Shown: positions 58,401 through 64,000 of the stretch, one piece after another
How positions within the stretch are numbered: position 1 is the first letter of the stretch
Layout of the letters: each line of letters begins with the position of its first letter
Assembly: GCA_019671135.1 (NCBI GenBank)
Contig: JAHRHY010000005.1
Span: forward strand, 372,001-436,000
DNA length: 64,000 bases
DNA from: Linnemannia hyalina
Lineage: Eukaryota > Mortierellomycota > Mortierellomycetes > Mortierellales > Mortierellaceae
Direction of reading: 5' to 3'
Program-made: the position numbers and the translations under genes
The notes under the pieces: model-generated
The model's input: only the letters and a program-made list of their open reading frames with translations
Told to the model about the DNA's origin: nothing
Database searches by the model: none

Positions 58401-60085
58401 ATGAAAGACATTTCAACGAGTGAAGGCATGGAGCACTCTCTTGTCAACGAATGCTTGAGCTTTGTTGCTCTATACATTAAAAACACTCTGAGAGACTAAC
58501 CATGCATTGCTATTCTTTCATTCTCTAGACGACTCGAACCTGTTGGTCATGGTCATTGACACCAACCCATTTGAATGGGAGCACCCCTCAGCTCCACTGA
58601 AGCTCAACGAGGCCCTCCAGCATATCCTCGCCTTCATGAACGCCCACCTTGCCGGGAGACACGACAACAAGTTAGCCGTCATTGCCAGTCATGTCGGCGT
58701 CAGGTACAACGGGTTTTACTTCTCAAATGATGCACAATTTTTTGCGTGGCCTGAGTGAATTTACCATGTAGGCAATCTAACTCGGAAGCTCTTCGACTTC
58801 TGAAAATCATAGTAAATTCCTTTATCCAACACCAAACGAGCCGATTCCAGGAGGCAAGGTTCCGACCAAGAAGGACGCTAATGCGTATCAGAGCTTCAAG
58901 GTTGTCAACGAAGCTGTCCTTGAAGGAGTCGAACGGTTACTTCGGGATCCCAAACCGACATTGGAAGAGAAGGATTTGGGGTCGTCCAAAATCGCAGCTT
59001 CGCTTTCACTCGGATTGTGCTGTAAGTGCTTTTTGTGGCGTCCGAGTGGGCTTTGGTTGATTTCGCAGTAGGCGATAATTGCACAAGAGACTTACGATGT
59101 ATTATGAACTGTAGATATCAATCAAACTCTCAAACTGGACGCGTTGGGACATATCAAGCCCAGGATACTCGTCTTGACGGTCTCGCCAGACTCTTCTTCC
59201 GATTACATCCCCATCATGAACTGCATCTTTTCCGCGCAGAAAGCAGTAAGTAGCCGATCTGAGAGTGTTTTTTTTGGCATGTTTTGCCACCAAATGGATA
59301 GGTTAATTTAACCACGCTGATACTTCCGTTCACTTCGCATAGAATATCCCTATCGATGTGTGCAAAATTTGGGGCGAGGATGCAGTCTTCTTACAGCAAG
59401 CTGCGCACATCACTGAGGGCATCTACATGCGTCCAAACGATCCCCGTGGTCTCTTGCAGGTCTTGATGGTAAGCTACGACTGACCTTGTTTATCGCAGGA
59501 TGAAAATAAAACAGAATGCCAATCATTTAATGGATGCGGAGCTAAATATTTCTCTTCCTCTACGCGTTTTAGTTCTCCTTCTTGCCGGATATGTTTGCAA
59601 GGAGCTACCTATACCTGCCAGGACAAGATCAAGTCGATTTTCGTGCGGCGTGCTTCTGCCACAAGAAAATTGTCGATATTGGTTTCGTGTGTTCTGTGTG
59701 CCTCTCAAGTACGTATCATATCTTCAACTTTTTGATGCGTTGGGCAACAATTGTTTGTTGGGGTGCGACGTGGTCACTAATGCCTCCTTTTTTTGGCACC
59801 ATTGACACTTCTGACGCTATAGTCTTCTGCAGCTTCTCTCCTGTTTGCTCAACGTGCAGGTAAGCGTCGCGTTTCGTGTTGCTGCTTATGTTTCATAGAA
59901 CAATGAACGGGTGGCGTTGGAAGGCACAAAATACTAACTTGATACCTCTCTTAACTTATCTGACCGATAGAACGAAATTCGCGTTCCAGCCTCTTCTCAA
60001 TCCTGCAAGAAGATTGGGAGCAAAGGCTGGTGTCTCCAACCCTGGATCGCCAAGGCCGAGCACTCCAACTACACCTTCGCAATAG
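58401..60085 (+). CDS. TFB4: TFB4/GTF2H3, p34 subunit of TFIIH
   Basis: Eight exons (58401–58419, 58529–58703, 58813–59021, 59115–59245, 59343–59468, 59573–59708, 59823–59859, 59971–60085) close to 315 residues, the usual family size. It is a core TFIIH subunit used in transcription initiation and nucleotide excision repair. The N-terminal von Willebrand A-like domain starts DSNLLVMVIDTNPFEW, with LQHILAFMNAHLAG and KFLYPTPNEPIPGG across intron 2, then ILVLTVSPDSSSDYIPIMNC and VCKIWGEDAVFLQQAAHITEG. A C-terminal C4-type zinc finger spans exons 6–8: FCHKKIVDIGFVCSVCLS, then IFCSFSPVCSTCR. The gene begins only 143 bp after RAD1 and exon 1 is 19 bases long. Confidence 0.92.
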
Positions 60086-60270
60086 CTTTAGGCCGTGGAA
60101 GGCGAAATAAAATAAAAATCGAAGAAACGACACTTTTTTGATTTTGGTGGCGCTATTTGACCAGTCACGCCTCCCTTTGAACACGAGATGTACAAAGCCA
60201 AGCTTTCTGTTGGCGTGTTCTGATGTAACAACCTTCTACACACACAACAGCAACAGCAACAAGAATCAGG

Positions 60271-62269
60271 ATGCTCGATGAACAAGCACAGAGTCACTCG
60301 ACGGACATGGACATGGATGTCGGATCGCGCTCTGTCTTGGCCACCCAGAATGAAAAGATTGTAAGCGGCATGCAAAGGAATTCAAAGCAATACCGTGCCA
60401 CGACACGAACGCCGACCTTTTCAGCACCGTTCGACAGGCGAGCTGACTCACTTCTATGACGTTCTTTCGCTGGGGCTTATAGATCTTCTGTATCGACTTG
60501 GACCTCTCGATGGACGAGCACTTCATGATTGGCGAAAAGTTGAAGTAAGCAGGAACTGTGCGCCAAAATCACCACCTCTTCACCTGCTCTTCATGGGGAG
60601 GACGCTTGTTAATATATTGCCGTATTTGCTTTTGGACCTCTGACTGTCATAGCGATACGAGAATCAACAGGACTAAGCAAGTGCTGAAATGGTTTATTGC
60701 GCAAAAGTCAAAGTGGAACGCTGAACACGAGTTTGCAGTCATCATCTTGGGAGAGAAGGCCGTCTGGGTATGTTCTCTTATGTCCTTAAACTGAGGGGCG
60801 TCGTGAGCTGCGTACTTGATAGTGACGTGAAGGCTGGACTGACGCATAGTTCTATGCTTCTCTTTATCTCTAGCATGTGGATTTTACAACGGATACTGTT
60901 CTTCTTGAACATGCAGTCGATGAGCTCTACACGATGGGAAAGTTTCCCAGCTTTGGTGAGTACACGTGTGGCATGCTGACGTTGTTTGCTTGTTCCGTAA
61001 AACGCCTAATAGGTCATAGTCGTACTGACGTTTTGTTCCTTGTTTTCTTGTCACCTTAGATTCGACCAGCTTATTCGAGTTGATGTAAGAATTCAACAAT
61101 GGACTCAGGAGTCGTGCCTTGTACCTCGCCCACCCTACTTGACCTAACAACACCACTTTTTTCTTTATTCGGTTTTTTGTTGTTGCATAGTTTGCAGAAA
61201 GTGGATATCAGCGCAAATGATTGTCCAACAGTTCGAGCTATCATGATCTACACGCGGTCCGACGTCCTACCAACCCTTCCAGACAAAGAGGTGCTTGAAA
61301 GTCGAATCGCCATATGAAATCTGTGGACGAATTAATGTCAGAGACAAGGATTAACCTCCGCAAGTCTTACTCTTTTTTTTTTCTCTCTCTTGGATGCTGG
61401 TACGTTTGCTCCTCTTAGTATCTGGAGGCTTTACATGTCACAAGGAAGTTCTTCTTTGATTGCGTTTACATCCACAACAAAGCAAGCGAGGTCACAGGCG
61501 ATATCAAGCCCCAGGTATGTCTCTTGCCCATGAACCCGCCTCTGACAAGTCATAAACCACACCTGGCAGGATAACAATGCTAATTACCCTTTTATTTGCC
61601 GGCGAATAGGAAATTTACGATCGATTGACAGAAATGGAGGACACCCGTTCACCAGGATACTTTTACGAGCTCACCCGGGTGCTCAAAAAGTTCAGTGTGG
61701 CGATGGGAGAGCTGCTTGCGAACCCAGCCGTTCGGGCGGCTCAAGAAGACGGATTCCCCAGGATGGCATCCCCTCCTAGTGTCAGGGCGACCCTGGAAAT
61801 GATGGAACAACAGCAACAGCAGCAAGCACAAAAGCAAGCACCATCGCCAAACGCCAAACGACCAGAGATTCCAGTCAGGTACAAGAGTCCAGAGATGACG
61901 GGTGCGTTATCATCGTCCACGTTCTTTGGAGGGGCTGCTGGTGCTGCATCACAGCTTCCAACCACAGCAACGGGCGGCAATGGCACCAATGCCCCTCGTA
62001 CGCCTCCCCCTCCACCTTCTTCTCACACTGCGGCTGCAAGATCGACTTCCCCGTTTGGAGCCGCGAGTCCTTCGAGAGGCGCCAGGCTAGAGCTGTCGCA
62101 AGTAAGCAGTCGTCCTGGATCTGTGACTGGGACGAGATCACCCCCTTCTGGACCTGGTGGACCTGGTGGAGCGGCTGGAGGTGGCAATGGATCAGGAACT
62201 GGAGCTGGACCAGGAGCGGGGGGCAACTCTGGCGCTGGTACGGGTATGGATGATGCGATCCTCATTTAA
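60271..62269 (+). CDS. BABAM1-like: MERIT40/BABAM1-like scaffold of K63 deubiquitinase complexes
   Basis: Eight exons (60271–60360, 60483–60544, 60653–60767, 60874–60955, 61060–61084, 61191–61290, 61419–61514, 61610–62269) close to 409 residues. Residues 29–260 follow the von Willebrand A-like fold of MERIT40: EKIIFCIDLDLSMDEHFMIG, RTKQVLKWFIAQKSKWNAEHEFAVII, CPTVRAIMIYTRSDVLP and FFFDCVYIHNKASEV, the last very like the human VVYIHNGTEE region, then FYELTRVLKKFSVAMGELLANP. The C-terminus is a Gln/Pro/Gly-rich tail ending GTGMDDAILI. In animals and plants this protein scaffolds the BRCC36 complexes (BRCA1-A and BRISC) that cut K63-linked ubiquitin chains. The gene starts 185 bp after TFB4. Identification rests on motif order, not on a search. 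Confidence 0.82.
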
Positions 62270-63698
62270 CTCCAGTCACCTTGCTTACTGAGAAAAGCAG
62301 TCTATTGGACGCAAAATCCATTGCTTTACAGGAAATAAAACAAGTTTGAACCATGCGATTGGAAGCTCTCTCTCTCTCTCTCACGCACACGCAGACGCAC
62401 ACGACATACACATACACATACATACACACACACATTCACATACACATACACATACACATACACATATAAATACACATATACATACATATCTGCCCGTACT
62501 TAAATATGTAACTTTTGTCTGCGCAATCCACCCCCTCTGTTTGAACGCGGCCTTTGACAGTGACGACTGAAAAAAATCTGTTTGCTCGTTGACCCTGTAA
62601 AACAATACCAAATAACCTAGTGGGTTGGAACAATTTGGTTATCAGATCGAAATAAAAGTGGGACGAGGGGGAAGTGAGGAGGTCGGGATGTGAAATGAAT
62701 GATGCGACAGTCTCTATTTTTGTTGGCTGCCCTCGTGCAATTTTTTATCTACAGCTGTGGTGGTGGTGGTGGGAAAGAGAGTGGGGAAGGGAGGGCTTGG
62801 AAGCAGTCCAACAGAAGTTGCAGAACTGTGTGTCCTGTGCTGAGATATGTGCAGCACTAGAGTCCAAAAAAAAACTCAAGGGACACGAGGACACAGGGAC
62901 GTGCCTGTGTTGATTCTCGTTTTAATGAAGGACAGGGTCATGAGGTATAAGAAAAGTGAGGTGATGGAGGTGCATGAGCTGAGAAGAAGTGAGGCTGCAA
63001 AAAACCATAGTGAGAGCAAACATAACAGCTGAGTACAATGGGTAAATAAGGAAGCGGGGATGAATGGTCTGATACTTGAAAGCAAGAAGGAAAAGAGGAA
63101 GGAAGGAACAAGTCGGGTAAGAGATAAAATGATGAAAAGTAGGCTCTTTTCTTTGGTCGATTGGCAAGATATGGGTGCATGTACATATGCTAGTGCTTGA
63201 AACCTTTTTTTTTCTGTTTCGAGGTCAGCTCAGGTTCAATGGGCGCAAAGAAGCCAGAACGAGGCCCTCAAACTCAAAAGTACAGTTGCGCATGGGGAGG
63301 AAACACCTCTGTCTTATCAGATTGAATAAGAAAACTGGTTTTTGGAGGTGTGAGCTTATCAGATCCCAAGCCACCCGTATGATTTTCGTGGTCACGTTCT
63401 TCTTCTGGTCTGATACCATTTTTTTTTCTTCTGCCTGAACCCACCCGTGAGCGTGTGTGTCGAATGAATGAAAAAGAGCACCCGTTCCTCAGTCGCCCAT
63501 TATCGATTGCCCTTCTTTTTTATATCTTCCACTTCCTTCCCTTTCTCTTCTTTTCGTTCCTTAACTTACCTTCTCCCTGTCCCACGCCCACTTCCTCACT
63601 TCTTTGCTTTCTTCTCTCCTCCTTCACTCATACATCTCTACCTTCTCTTCGCATCCGCGACACCCGTCTCACCTTATACGTACCCAATCTAATCCACA
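62270..63698. other. Intergenic, MERIT40-like 3' region to next gene
   Basis: Contains AATAAAA signals near 62334, the TACACA microsatellite, and a C/T-rich leader from about 63500 to 63690 before the last gene. No other gene recognised. Confidence 0.6.
62375..62490. repeat. CT then CA/TACACA microsatellite
   Basis: CTCTCTCTCTCT followed by CACGCACACGC and a long ACATACACATACACATA-type tract. Confidence 0.92.
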
Positions 63699-64000
63699 AT
63701 GGCAACGAATCGCACTTTGATCGCCACAAAGAACCGTCTCCTCCATTCCCTCAACAACACTCGTCTCACCCCCTCCACCCGCCCATCCTGCCCCTGCCAC
63801 CAATCATACCGTCACCTTCACTTTCACCAACACCGCAATCCCACTCTCCCGTCTGTGGCAGTAGTAGGCGGTGGTGCCCGCTTCTCGACAAGCTCAATCG
63901 CATCTAAGCCTACCGTTAGCGCGCCTGTCGCCTCACCCGCCGTCCCCTCGACTCCTTGCTCAGCACCTGCTGTCTCTGTTCGTAAGGGTGGCCCAGCCTC
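63699..64000 (+). CDS. 5' partial gene with mitochondrial-type presequence
   Basis: The ATG at 63699 (AATCCACAATGG) opens a frame that stays open to the window end, about 100 residues. The N-terminus MATNRTLIATKNRLLHSLNN is basic and hydroxylated, lacks acidic residues, and is followed by GGGARFSTSSIASKP, which resembles a mitochondrial presequence with a cleavage region (ARFSTSS). A Pro/Ala/Ser-rich linker follows. No domain is reached before the edge, so the function cannot be told. A C/T-rich leader precedes the start. Confidence 0.6.
   Translation, partial: MATNRTLIATKNRLLHSLNNTRLTPSTRPSCPCHQSYRHLHFHQHRNPTLPSVAVVGGGARFSTSSIASKPTVSAPVASPAVPSTPCSAPAVSVRKGGPA

Noticed and set aside
1..64000. 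CRISPR array, rRNA operon or bacterial-type operons
   Set aside because: No regularly spaced repeats of the right size, no rRNA-like sequence, and all real genes carry eukaryotic introns.

Overview
This window reads as nuclear DNA of an early-diverging filamentous fungus, most likely a Mortierella-type member of the Mucoromycota (lineage is inferred). Genes are split by short GT–AG introns, mostly about 60–140 bp. Intergenic DNA is full of pyrimidine tracts and homopolymers. The protein set combines typical fungal genes (dolichol kinase, calnexin, a CYS3/METR-like bZIP factor) with genes that yeasts lack but early fungi keep (ZUP1-type deubiquitinase, SDE2, a UBE3A-type HECT ligase with an AZUL finger, a MERIT40-like protein).

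Layout: 1.6–10.5 kb holds housekeeping genes: a mitochondrial ACOT9-like thioesterase (-), a ZUP1-like peptidase (-), calnexin (+) and SDE2 (+). From 11.0 to 22.1 kb lies an accessory array in which every copy points the same way. It has five intact genes for small secreted peptides sharing a Cys scaffold C-x-C ... C-G-x-C ... C ... C, at least three decayed copies and one promoter/leader without a gene. Most copies share a TATA box, a CAAG-rich leader and a leader intron ending just before the ATG. From 22.6 to 29.6 kb is a mobile-element region. It holds a predicted 1400-residue protein (-) that joins an N-terminal XPG/FEN1-type nuclease fold to a C-terminal Fanzor/TnpB-like RuvC and zinc-finger module, followed by a broken piggyBac transposase (-). 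From 29.6 to 34 kb no convincing gene is seen.

The right half is genic again: an unrecognised 740-residue protein (+), a dolichol kinase with a long N-terminal extension (+), a bZIP factor (-), the NOB1 ribosome-biogenesis nuclease (-), and a UBE3A-like HECT ligase (-) divergent from three closely packed + strand genes, RAD1 (9-1-1 clamp), TFB4 (TFIIH p34) and a MERIT40/BABAM1-like gene. These three all act in DNA damage repair or signalling. The window ends inside the first exon of an unidentified gene with a mitochondrial-type presequence.

The two points that most deserve follow-up are the secreted Cys-rich peptide array and the XPG–Fanzor composite gene. Exon boundaries were placed by eye from reading-frame continuity and GT/AG sites. 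Frame arithmetic closes for ACOT9, ZUP1, CNX, SDE2, the XPG–Fanzor gene, the 740-residue gene, dolichol kinase, bZIP, NOB1, RAD1, TFB4 and MERIT40. The N-terminal exon joins of the HECT ligase are less certain.
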